DNA of 35,548 bases from Minisyncoccota bacterium (GTDB lineage Bacteria > Patescibacteriota > Minisyncoccia > UBA6257 > 02-FULL-45-10c): positions 1-35,548 of the forward strand of contig JAQURY010000007.1 in assembly GCA_028715395.1 (NCBI GenBank), read 5' to 3'. How positions within the stretch are numbered: position 1 is the first letter of the stretch; the number at the start of each line of letters is the position of its first letter. The notes beneath the pieces are model-generated. The model had not been told where the DNA came from. It ran no database searches and saw only the letters and a list, made by a program, of their open reading frames with translations. A program made the translations under genes and the position numbers. Below, in pieces: positions 9,717-17,400 of this stretch.

Positions 9717-10019
9717 ATGAATATTAGGCCATTAAACGACCATATATTTTTAGAACCGGTTGAGGTGGAAAAAACCACCAAATCCGGCATTGTCTTGCCC
9801 GATACCGCTGAAAAAGAAAAACCCATCAGGGGTAAAATTATCGCGGTTGGACCGGGCAGAACCGACGAAAGAGGAATCAGAATTCCAATGTCCGTAAAAG
9901 AAGGCGATATTGTTTTATTTAAAAAATACGGACCGGACGAAATTGAAATCGACGGCAAAAAATATTTAGTCGGAGAAGAGGCCGATATATTGGCAATTAT
10001 TAACGAACAAAATGTCTAA
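9717..10019 (+). CDS. groES: Co-chaperonin GroES
   Basis: MNIRPLNDHIFLEPVEVEKTTKSGIVLPDTAEKEKPIRGKIIAVGPG. Confidence 0.95.
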   Translation: MNIRPLNDHIFLEPVEVEKTTKSGIVLPDTAEKEKPIRGKIIAVGPGRTDERGIRIPMSVKEGDIVLFKKYGPDEIEIDGKKYLVGEEADILAIINEQNV

Positions 10020-11661
10020 ACAAATTTTATTTAACGAAAAAGCGAGAGCGGCGATGAAGGTCGGAATAGACAAGCTTTCCGAGGCCGTCAGAATGACTCT
10101 TGGGCCGAGGGGCCGCGCCGTTGTTGTTGAAAAAGGATACGGAACGCCGCAGGTTACTTTTGACGGAGTTACCGTTGCCAAAGAAGTTGTTTTGGAAGAT
10201 AAGTTTGAAAATCTTGGCGCCGATCTGATAAAGCAGGCGGCCGATAAGACCAATGATAATGTCGGAGACGGAACCACCACTTCCGTTGTTTTGGCGCATG
10301 CCATGATAGACGAAGGAGAAAAGATAATCAGAGAAAAAGGGGTGAATGTTATTCGTCTGGCCAATGAGCTGAAAATAAACAGCCAGCAGATAGTTAAAAT
10401 CCTGGAAGAACAAAAAGAAATTATCAGCGATATCAAAAAAATAGAAGAAGTCGCCACTCTTTCCGCTAAAAACGGAGAAACGGGAAAGTTAATCGCCGAA
10501 GTTATGAGCAAAATCGGCAAAGAAGGCGTTGTTTCAATAGAAGATTCAAATACTATCCATAATACATATGAAATCGTGGAGGGAATGCAATTTGACCGCG
10601 GTTATATTTCTCATTACATGGTGACGAATACCGAAAAAATGGAATCCGCTTTGGAAAATCCCTATGTTTTGGTAACCGATAAGAAAATTTCATCCATACA
10701 GGATTTATTGCCTTTATTGGAAAAGCTTATTCAGGCGGGCAGGAAAGAATTGTTTATCGTTGCTGACGATGTTGATGGCGAGGCCCTGACTACTTTAGTT
10801 GTAAATAAGCTCCGCGGAATATTTTCCGTGTTGGCGGTGAAAGCTCCGGGATTCGGAGACAGAAAAAAAGAAATGCTTCAGGATATTTGCGTTATCACCG
10901 GCGCGCAGTTTATTTCCGAAGAACTGGGAAAGAAATTTGATTCCATTACAATTGAGGATTTGGGACAGGCGCACAGAGTTGTTTCCACTAAAGACAACAC
11001 TACAATTGTTGGAGGAAATGGAAATAAGGAAGATATAGATAAAAGAGTGGATCAGTTAAAATCTCAGCTTAAACAGACTGATTCCGGATTTGATAAAGAA
11101 AAATTACAGGAACGTTTGGGCAAGCTGGCCGGAGGAGTGGCTGTGATTAAAGTTGGCGCTCCGACAGAATCGGCGCAGAAAGAATTAAAACAAAGAGTTG
11201 AAGACGCGGTGTCCGCCACTCGCGCGGCAATGGAAGAAGGAATTGTTCCCGGCGGCGGAATCGCTTTATTCAACGCTTGCCGTTCCATAAGGGAAAATCC
11301 GATTAAGGGAGAAATTTCAATTTTTCAAGCCGCTCAGGCGATTTTGCTCCGCGCGGTAAAATCTCCGCTTAAAGCCATTATTGATAACAGCGGCGCGAAT
11401 TCCCAGAAAATAATGGAAGAAATTTTGAGCTTGAAAGACAGATTTAACGATGACTGGACCGGATTCAACGCGATTACAAATGAAATAGTAGATTTAAAGA
11501 AAGCCGGAATTCTTGATCCGCTTAAAGTTGTGAAATTGGCTTTTGAAAATGCAGTGTCTGTTGCCGCCAATTATTTGATTATCGGCGTAGCAATGACGGA
11601 GAAGCCCGAACCAAAAGAGCACAATCACGGAGGCGGAATGCCCGGAGGAATGGATTACTAA
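10012..11661 (+). CDS. groEL: Chaperonin GroEL
   Basis: VRMTLGPRGRAVVVEKGYGTPQVTFDGVTVAKEV, GDGTTTSVVLA, EEGIVPGGGIAL, C-terminal GGGMPGGMDY; overlaps groES by 8 nt. Confidence 0.97.
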   Translation: MSKQILFNEKARAAMKVGIDKLSEAVRMTLGPRGRAVVVEKGYGTPQVTFDGVTVAKEVVLEDKFENLGADLIKQAADKTNDNVGDGTTTSVVLAHAMIDEGEKIIREKGVNVIRLANELKINSQQIVKILEEQKEIISDIKKIEEVATLSAKNGETGKLIAEVMSKIGKEGVVSIEDSNTIHNTYEIVEGMQFDRGYISHYMVTNTEKMESALENPYVLVTDKKISSIQDLLPLLEKLIQAGRKELFIVADDVDGEALTTLVVNKLRGIFSVLAVKAPGFGDRKKEMLQDICVITGAQFISEELGKKFDSITIEDLGQAHRVVSTKDNTTIVGGNGNKEDIDKRVDQLKSQLKQTDSGFDKEKLQERLGKLAGGVAVIKVGAPTESAQKELKQRVEDAVSATRAAMEEGIVPGGGIALFNACRSIRENPIKGEISIFQAAQAILLRAVKSPLKAIIDNSGANSQKIMEEILSLKDRFNDDWTGFNAITNEIVDLKKAGILDPLKVVKLAFENAVSVAANYLIIGVAMTEKPEPKEHNHGGGMPGGMDY

Positions 11662-11687
11662 AGCAAATTTTGAAGCCCCCAAACTTT

Positions 11688-11721
11688 GTATAGTATATGC
11701 TAATATTAGCATATACTATAC
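11688..11721. repeat. 34-nt perfect palindrome, copy 2
   Basis: Identical to copies at 1097 and 12009; right flank AGATATTATTGAGGGGATTTTT. Confidence 0.95.
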
Positions 11722-11810
11722 AGATATTATTGAGGGGATTTTTATTTGCGAAAGCCGATTTTTTGAGTTAAATTAGTTATTAGTCATTAGTCACGGGTTA
11801 TTAGTCGATT

Positions 11811-11897
11811 GGAGGCATCGCATAGCGGTCTAGTGCGCTTGCTTGGAAAGCAAGTTTCTCCGAAAGGGGATCAGAGGTTCGAATCCTCTTGCCTCCG
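11811..11897 (+). tRNA. tRNA-Ser (anticodon GGA)
   Basis: Acceptor GGAGGCA/TGCCTCC, anticodon stem-loop CTTGC-TTGGAAA-GCAAG, long variable arm CTCCGAAAGGGG, T arm GAGGTTCGAATCCTC. Confidence 0.95.
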
Positions 11898-12008
11898 CAA
11901 TAGATTTTCCCTCCGCTTTAGGCGGATCGGAAAATCATTGCTCCGATCATAGCGTCGGAGCGTTCCTTCTAAAATTTTAAAAACCCCATTTTTTTAATTC
12001 TTAAGTTT

Positions 12009-12042
12009 GTATAGTATATGCTAATATTAGCATATACTATAC
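12009..12042. repeat. 34-nt perfect palindrome, copy 3
   Basis: Identical to copies at 1097 and 11688; right flank AGATATTATTGAGGTTTTTTT. Confidence 0.95.
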
Positions 12043-12114
12043 AGATATTATTGAGGTTTTTTTGGTGTATTTAAAGTTATTACGAAAGATAAAAATAGGA
12101 GATTTTACCCTTAC

Positions 12115-12143
12115 TTGACAAAAGCACCAATGTGTGCTATACT
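12115..12143 (+). promoter_or_regulatory. Consensus sigma-70-type promoter of the large ncRNA
   Basis: TTGACA (12115-12120) - 17 nt - TATACT (12138-12143). Confidence 0.85.
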
Positions 12144-12149
12144 ACACAC

Positions 12150-12590
12150 ATATCAAGGTTGGAATGCGTGCCAAGCAGGCCCCTCCAGCCCTCTGATAAA
12201 AGCTGAATATGGGCTCTACAAGATAGTAACAGTAGATTACCCAGAGAGCAGATCGGCTGAATCATCGACCCAACGGGTGATCAGCTTAAATAAGCAGCGG
12301 GCGTTCCCACAGGTTGCCCTTCATTTGTGAAAAGGAACGAAAAAAGCGAAGGGAGAGCAAAATTGGTTGTCCGGACTAGGCAGGCAACCGGTTTAAAAAA
12401 GCCAGCATCTTGTCCAAGATGTCAAAATGGACTTTGCCTATATCTTAAAAACGGTTGCGGATATAGGCGAGAGAAAGAGGACCGCGTCTTGTCCAAGATG
12501 TTACAAAATGGACTTTGTTCTGGCCGGTTGATCGCGGCAAGAGCGAGAAGGATGATCCCCCAGGCACATAGACTTCCTGGGGCTTTTTTT
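12150..12590 (+). ncRNA. Candidate large structured non-coding RNA (about 440 nt), class not recognised
   Basis: Strong promoter and terminator bracket; 5' hairpin GGTTGGA/TCCAGCC; interleaved stems CGTTCC/GGAACG and CCCTTC/GAAGGG (H-type pseudoknot); stem GCCTATATC/GATATAGGC whose loop pairs with an upstream GCAACCG; two repeated CTTGTCCAAGATGT..CAAAATGGACTTTG modules. Confidence 0.75.
12558..12590 (+). terminator. Rho-independent terminator of the large ncRNA
   Basis: CCCCAGG-N11-CCTGGGG-C-TTTTTTT. Confidence 0.9.
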
Positions 12591-12620
12591 ATTTAAAAAT
12601 AAATGTTCTATAATAAATAT

Positions 12621-13130
12621 ATGAATAAATTAATTCCAATTATAGTTGTAGTGGTTGCGGTCGCGGCGGTTGGCGGATATCTTTTATTTGCGAATAAAAA
12701 TGCCGAATTGCCGGAAATAAATGAGGAGGTTAATTCGGAGCCGGCAACAACCGCGGACGGAAAAACAACCTGCGCGTATTTTAATGGATACGGAGATGAT
12801 TTTAAAAATGGCCAGGACAAATTACCAGGCTGGCTTTCAGTAATAAAAAACGGCAATACGCTTTGCGGAACCTATGAGCAGCTTACGGGCACTATCAATG
12901 TTGAAACTGCTTACTACACGACAAATATGTCTACCGAAGAATTGCTGAATATGTACAGGGCGGGAATATCCGCGCACGGCTGCGAAGCGAGCGCGATTTC
13001 CACAACAGAATACGCTCCGGACAGTACTTATATTTACTACTCATGTAGGCCCGGTACGGGGGAAGTTTCCATTAGCACAAAACTTCCGGGAATATATTCC
13101 GTCAGCTACCGGCTTATTAGCGTTCAATAG
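12621..13130 (+). CDS. Membrane-anchored hypothetical protein
   Basis: N-terminal TM MNKLIPIIVVVVAVAAVGGYLLFANK, extracellular domain with Cys residues; the ATG at 12621 is more plausible than 12603. Confidence 0.7.
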   Translation: MNKLIPIIVVVVAVAAVGGYLLFANKNAELPEINEEVNSEPATTADGKTTCAYFNGYGDDFKNGQDKLPGWLSVIKNGNTLCGTYEQLTGTINVETAYYTTNMSTEELLNMYRAGISAHGCEASAISTTEYAPDSTYIYYSCRPGTGEVSISTKLPGIYSVSYRLISVQ

Positions 13131-13146
13131 TAATTGATAAAATAAA

Positions 13147-14079
13147 ATGAAAAAAACTCTTTTATTAATCGCCGTGCTGTCTTTTTTGGTTGTCGGAGCG
13201 GGAATAATAAACGCGGCTGAAACAGCCGCAACAAGTACGGCTGAACTGCCGTCAGTTAGCCTTACCCCCGACAGCCCTTTTTATTTTGTTAAATCCATAA
13301 GAGAATCCATTCAAACTTTTTTCACTTTCGGGGCGGAAAATAAAGCGAAGCAATATTTGCATCTTTCGGAGGTCCGATTGGCCGAATATGAAAAAATGCT
13401 GGAAAAGGGGAAGGCCGAAATAGCCCAGAAAACTTTAGATAAATATAAAAAACAGCTTGATAGAGCGCTTGAGAAATCCAAAGAGCTTAGCGAGGCCGAA
13501 GCAATGGGAAAGGTTAGCGGAGAAATCTTGAAACATCGGGAAATATTGGAAGGTGTTCTGGAAAAAGCTCCCGAAACGGCAAAGCCCGATATTGAAAAAA
13601 TTATAGAAAAAGCGAGAGAGGCGGCGGTTAAAATGGTGGAAGAGGGGTGGAAGGATGCGCCGGCAGAAGTGCAGAAGTGCGTTAAAACATTGGTGAGCGA
13701 AGTAACCGAAAAATTCACCACAAAAGACATCCAAACAACGCTTTTAAACTGCCTGAAGCCCGGAGCAAAAATGCCAACCGAAACAATAACTATAGATGCC
13801 CTGAAAAAAATAAGGGATTTTTATGGAAACAGCTTGCCCGCGAAAGATTTGGAGAGTTTGAATGAAGTAATAGAAAATAAGAGCGGTATAATTCCGCAGG
13901 GAACGGGAATTCCATCTGGTGTTCCAAATCTTAATTTGGAGGAAATAAACAAGGTGCAGGAAGAAGCGTATAAAAATCTCACTCCGGAGCAATTGGAATA
14001 TATAAAAAAGGCGCAGGAGGAAAGCGCAAATAGCCCGCAGCCGTATATTCCCAGCAGTGGTTCGGGAATGGGTTTGTAA
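13147..14079 (+). CDS. Secreted DUF5667-like protein
   Basis: Signal peptide; LTPDSPFYFVKSIRESIQTFFTFGAENKAKQYLHLSEVRLAEYEKM is DUF5667-like. Confidence 0.7.
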   Translation: MKKTLLLIAVLSFLVVGAGIINAAETAATSTAELPSVSLTPDSPFYFVKSIRESIQTFFTFGAENKAKQYLHLSEVRLAEYEKMLEKGKAEIAQKTLDKYKKQLDRALEKSKELSEAEAMGKVSGEILKHREILEGVLEKAPETAKPDIEKIIEKAREAAVKMVEEGWKDAPAEVQKCVKTLVSEVTEKFTTKDIQTTLLNCLKPGAKMPTETITIDALKKIRDFYGNSLPAKDLESLNEVIENKSGIIPQGTGIPSGVPNLNLEEINKVQEEAYKNLTPEQLEYIKKAQEESANSPQPYIPSSGSGMGL

Positions 14080-14127
14080 TTTTGTGATATAATTTAATTA
14101 ATAATTTAATATAATTAAAATAAAAAT

Positions 14128-14868
14128 ATGATTAAGAAAAATTTGTCAGCCATCGTTGCAGTCGGAGTTATTATAATCGCCGGAGTATATTTCTTTGTTT
14201 TCCGGGGCGGAATCGGCATTGGGGGAATAGGCGGAGGAATTAGGGACGACAGCATGATGGGCGCTATGAAAAATCAGGGCCAGGCGGTGATAAGCAAGGC
14301 GGAATTTATAAGTGAATGCTTGAAAGAAACTGATGCCAGCGAGAAAGATACATGCTATGGCTTGGGAGCTTATTATTATCGCGATGCGAGTTTCTGTAAA
14401 TATGTAAAAGCCGCTGAAGCGAAAACCAATTGCACTCAGGAAAATATTGATAAAATGTATGCGGCGCAGCAAGAAATGATGAAAGGGGCGGGAGGATTGC
14501 TTCCCGGAGGAACTCTTCCTCTTTTGCCAGGCGCAGGAGCGCTTCCCGGCTTTGGGGTAACAACTCCCGAAGAAGAAACTCCCGCAGAAACTACTCAGCC
14601 GAAAACAACAACTACAACCGGATCAACCGCAGCAGTAACGGACAAGGATTGTATAGACGTAATGGCGCATGCCTATGGCTATCTCAATTTATTGGAAACC
14701 AATCCGACGGCTGCCGCCACAATACAAGCAAAGGTGAGCGCGATTGTAGAAAAATATATGAATATGACGGAAGATATGTTTAATGACGCCTGCGCGGCAA
14801 AAATGGAAAGCGCAACAGATTTTATGAGTAAGGTAGAAGCAAGAATGAAAGAATTGGGATACGAATAA
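14128..14868 (+). CDS. Membrane-anchored hypothetical protein with Thr/Pro-rich linker
   Basis: N-terminal TM; Cys-containing region; linker TPEEETPAETTQPKTTTTTGS. Confidence 0.7.
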   Translation: MIKKNLSAIVAVGVIIIAGVYFFVFRGGIGIGGIGGGIRDDSMMGAMKNQGQAVISKAEFISECLKETDASEKDTCYGLGAYYYRDASFCKYVKAAEAKTNCTQENIDKMYAAQQEMMKGAGGLLPGGTLPLLPGAGALPGFGVTTPEEETPAETTQPKTTTTTGSTAAVTDKDCIDVMAHAYGYLNLLETNPTAAATIQAKVSAIVEKYMNMTEDMFNDACAAKMESATDFMSKVEARMKELGYE

Positions 14869-14902
14869 TAAATAAAAGGCCGATTAAATTTAATTTTTAA
14901 CT

Positions 14903-15226
14903 ATGACAGAAACAAATCAAACCCCTAAGGGGAAAAATACCGGAATGGCGATTTTGGCTTATTTTATTTTTTTCATTCCGCTTTTAACCGAAGCGAAAAA
15001 CGACTCGTTTGTTAAATATCACGTCAAACAGGGATTGCTTATTTTTATCGCCTGGGTTGCCGTGGAAATATTGAATTCAATTCTTTCTTGGAGGTTTTAT
15101 ACTCTTGAAAGAGTGCTTGAGCTGGCCGTTTTCGTTTTGATGATAATTGGAGTAATGACAGCGGCAAAAGGAGAAGAAAAACCATTGCCTTTAATCGGCA
15201 AATATGGAGAGCAGTTTAAGTTTTAA
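14903..15226 (+). CDS. Small multi-TM protein, DUF4870/Tic20-like
   Basis: AILAYFIFFIPLLTEAKNDSFVKYHVKQGLLIFIAW pattern. Confidence 0.6.
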   Translation: MTETNQTPKGKNTGMAILAYFIFFIPLLTEAKNDSFVKYHVKQGLLIFIAWVAVEILNSILSWRFYTLERVLELAVFVLMIIGVMTAAKGEEKPLPLIGKYGEQFKF

Positions 15227-15253
15227 GGTTAAAATACATTAATTTTTTAAGCT

Positions 15254-15279
15254 GCCGCCTTATGGGGCGGCGGTTTTTT
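15254..15279 (+). terminator. Rho-independent terminator
   Basis: GCCGCC TTATGG GGCGGC GG TTTTTT. Confidence 0.8.
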
Positions 15280-15298
15280 AATTTGGTATAATAAAACT

Positions 15299-15688
15299 AT
15301 GCAAACCTGGTATCAGCAAATAATAAAACCGTCTTGGGCGCCGCCTGCGTATCTTTTTGGACCGGTGTGGTCATTTCTTTATGTTTTGATTGCCGTTTCT
15401 TTCGGCAGGGTTATTTGGCTGTTTGTTAAAGGCAGTATTCCTTTTATCGTTCTTTTGCCGTTTATTTTAAATATCATTTTTAATCTCGCTTTCACGCCGA
15501 TCCAATTCGGCTTAAAAAACAATCTCTTGGCCGGAATAGATATTTTGTTGGTTCTCGGCACGCTTATCTGGGCAATGGCCGCCATTTTCCCATACGCAAA
15601 ATGGATCACCTATATCCAAATCCCGTATCTCCTTTGGGTCTCCTTCGCCACAGTTTTGCAACTGACTATTGTGTATTTGAATAGGTAA
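15299..15688 (+). CDS. TspO/MBR family protein
   Basis: KPSWAPPAYLFGPVWSFLYVLIAVS and N..FTPIQFGLKN signature-like motifs, about 5 TM segments. Confidence 0.85.
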   Translation: MQTWYQQIIKPSWAPPAYLFGPVWSFLYVLIAVSFGRVIWLFVKGSIPFIVLLPFILNIIFNLAFTPIQFGLKNNLLAGIDILLVLGTLIWAMAAIFPYAKWITYIQIPYLLWVSFATVLQLTIVYLNR

Positions 15689-15780
15689 AAGGGAATTTTC
15701 GTCTCACTTCTTTCGTCTTACATCTAGCCTACAGCGGAACATTCCCAAATTAGCTGGATTTTGGTAGGATTTAATTAAAT

Positions 15781-16128
15781 ATGGATAAAATTAAAGAATT
15801 AACTGAAAAAATAATTGCTTTTAGAGACGCTCGAGACTGGAAACAATTCCATAACCCCAAAGATTGTGCTATTTCTTTGTCTTTAGAAGCCTCTGAGGTA
15901 CTAGAACATTTTCAATGGAAATCAAAAGAAGAAATTAACGAATACATAAAAACTCATAAAGAGCATATTGGAGAAGAACTTGCAGATGTTCTTTATTGGG
16001 TTTTATTAATGAGCCACGATCTTGATATCGATATTTTGAATATATCTGATAAAAAACTTGAAAAGAACAATGAAAAATATCCTGTTGAAAAAGCGAAAGG
16101 AAAAAATACTAAATATAATAAATTATGA
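15781..16128 (+). CDS. MazG-like nucleotide pyrophosphohydrolase
   Basis: SLEASEVLEHFQWKSKEEI and EELADVLYWVLLMSHDLDID: EExxE-type and ExxD metal motifs of the MazG/dCTPase family. Confidence 0.85.
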   Translation: MDKIKELTEKIIAFRDARDWKQFHNPKDCAISLSLEASEVLEHFQWKSKEEINEYIKTHKEHIGEELADVLYWVLLMSHDLDIDILNISDKKLEKNNEKYPVEKAKGKNTKYNKL

Positions 16129-17213
16129 TTCCTGATTTTATTAATAAGAAAAAATTATATAAATTTACTGGCCCACCAGAAAATTGGGTAACTGCCATAA
16201 AATTCATGACTTGGGGGCTTGAAGAAAAATATCGTAACCAATGGAAAAATATCATGCCTGGTGATATTTTTTTAATGCATTCCACCTCTACAAATACGAG
16301 AGTTGAGGGGGCAATTTCGGCCGTTATTGGTTTTGGCATAGTAGGGATAAATCCAACAATTAAAAACACACCCCTCTGGTTAGAAGAAATTGAAAAAAAT
16401 ATCAATAAATGGCCATTGCTAGTGCCATTTTCGGAAATTTATTTATTTAGTCCATATTTTGAAAATAATATTATTCCGGAACCTGCTAAAAATAATATTT
16501 CGGAAATTACAGCTGTATCATTAGAAATACTTAAAAATTCAAGAAGACTTTCTACTATAAAAGGTTTTCCCCAAATGGGTTCATTTTCCTCTGTTAAGCC
16601 AGAGGTGGTAGCGCAAATATTTTCTGGAATAACAAAGTTATTTGTTATTGGACAAGAATCTATTTCTTCAGATTATATACCAACTCCATTACTTAAACTT
16701 GATGATGTAAGAGATCAAAATAGATATGGTACTACATTACAAAATTTAGACGTAGTTAAAAGTAAAACTTTTACAGCAAAAGGATCAAATTATAGTAAAG
16801 ACCCCGTATTGCTTGAAAGAGCAGAAAGGGCTCACCAAACAACCTTAGAGAAATTAATGAATATTTTTAAGGAGGCTGGTTATAATACTTATTTTAATAA
16901 ACACGTAGATTTATTTGCTACCAAAGAAGATAAATCATTTCTTTTTGAGGTAAAAAGTAATGAAAATAAGAATTTTTTACCGCAAGTAAGAAAGGGTGTC
17001 GTTCAACTATTTGAATATGAGTATTTTGAAATTAAAAAATTTCAAATAGAAAATAAAACTAAAAATATTATATTCAAAAATTTAGCTTTTTCAACTCAGC
17101 CGACAAATATCGAGTACGCTAATTTTATGAATACATTAAATTTGGGTGTTTGTTATTTTGAAAAAAATAATCTGAAAAGTATAGGCAAGCAAGTCGGTAC
17201 AAATTTTTTATAG
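16125..17213 (+). CDS. PUA/EVE-like domain fused to a PD-(D/E)XK-type nuclease (putative)
   Basis: N-term ENWVTAIKFMTWGLEEKYRNQWKNIMPGDIFLMHST...VEGAISAVIGFGIVG resembles EVE/PUA-like layout; C-term VDLFATKEDKSFLFEVKSNENKNFLPQVRKGVVQLFEYEYFE fits D..EVK nuclease motif; start overlaps mazG stop (ATGA). Confidence 0.5.
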   Translation: MIPDFINKKKLYKFTGPPENWVTAIKFMTWGLEEKYRNQWKNIMPGDIFLMHSTSTNTRVEGAISAVIGFGIVGINPTIKNTPLWLEEIEKNINKWPLLVPFSEIYLFSPYFENNIIPEPAKNNISEITAVSLEILKNSRRLSTIKGFPQMGSFSSVKPEVVAQIFSGITKLFVIGQESISSDYIPTPLLKLDDVRDQNRYGTTLQNLDVVKSKTFTAKGSNYSKDPVLLERAERAHQTTLEKLMNIFKEAGYNTYFNKHVDLFATKEDKSFLFEVKSNENKNFLPQVRKGVVQLFEYEYFEIKKFQIENKTKNIIFKNLAFSTQPTNIEYANFMNTLNLGVCYFEKNNLKSIGKQVGTNFL

Positions 17214-17232
17214 CATAAAAAAGTTTTTAAGA

Positions 17233-17258
17233 AGAGGCAGATAATGCCTCTTTTAATT
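17233..17258 (+). terminator. Terminator-like hairpin
   Basis: AGAGGCA GATAA TGCCTCT TTTAATTTT. Confidence 0.6.
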
Positions 17259-17400
17259 TTCTTAAATTTATGGTATAATAAAAAAAATTCAGGGGCTAAA
17301 ACCCCGACGAGAAACTTATATTTCAAGCTGGGGGAGGATTTGGTTTGTTGCTGAAAGATTAACTATTAATAATGAGTGGAAAGATAAAAATTTAATTGTT

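Noticed and set aside
9641-9717. CIRCE/HrcA operator upstream of groES
   Set aside because: No TTAGCACTC-N9-GAGTGCTAA-like sequence in the leader; only a terminator for the upstream gene.
1097-12042. CRISPR array interpretation of the repeated palindrome
   Set aside because: Copies are dispersed, not regularly spaced, with no short spacers and no cas genes nearby.
12150-12590. Identity as tmRNA, RNase P RNA or SRP RNA
   Set aside because: Multiple pseudoknots suggested tmRNA, but there are no tRNA-like ends or T-arm. RNase P conserved blocks and the SRP apical motif are also absent by eye.
12115-12596. ORFs 12115-12330 and 12327-12596 as protein-coding genes
   Set aside because: The first starts inside the -35 box; both lie within a promoter-terminator unit dense in RNA pairings and have atypical composition. 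Better explained as an RNA gene.
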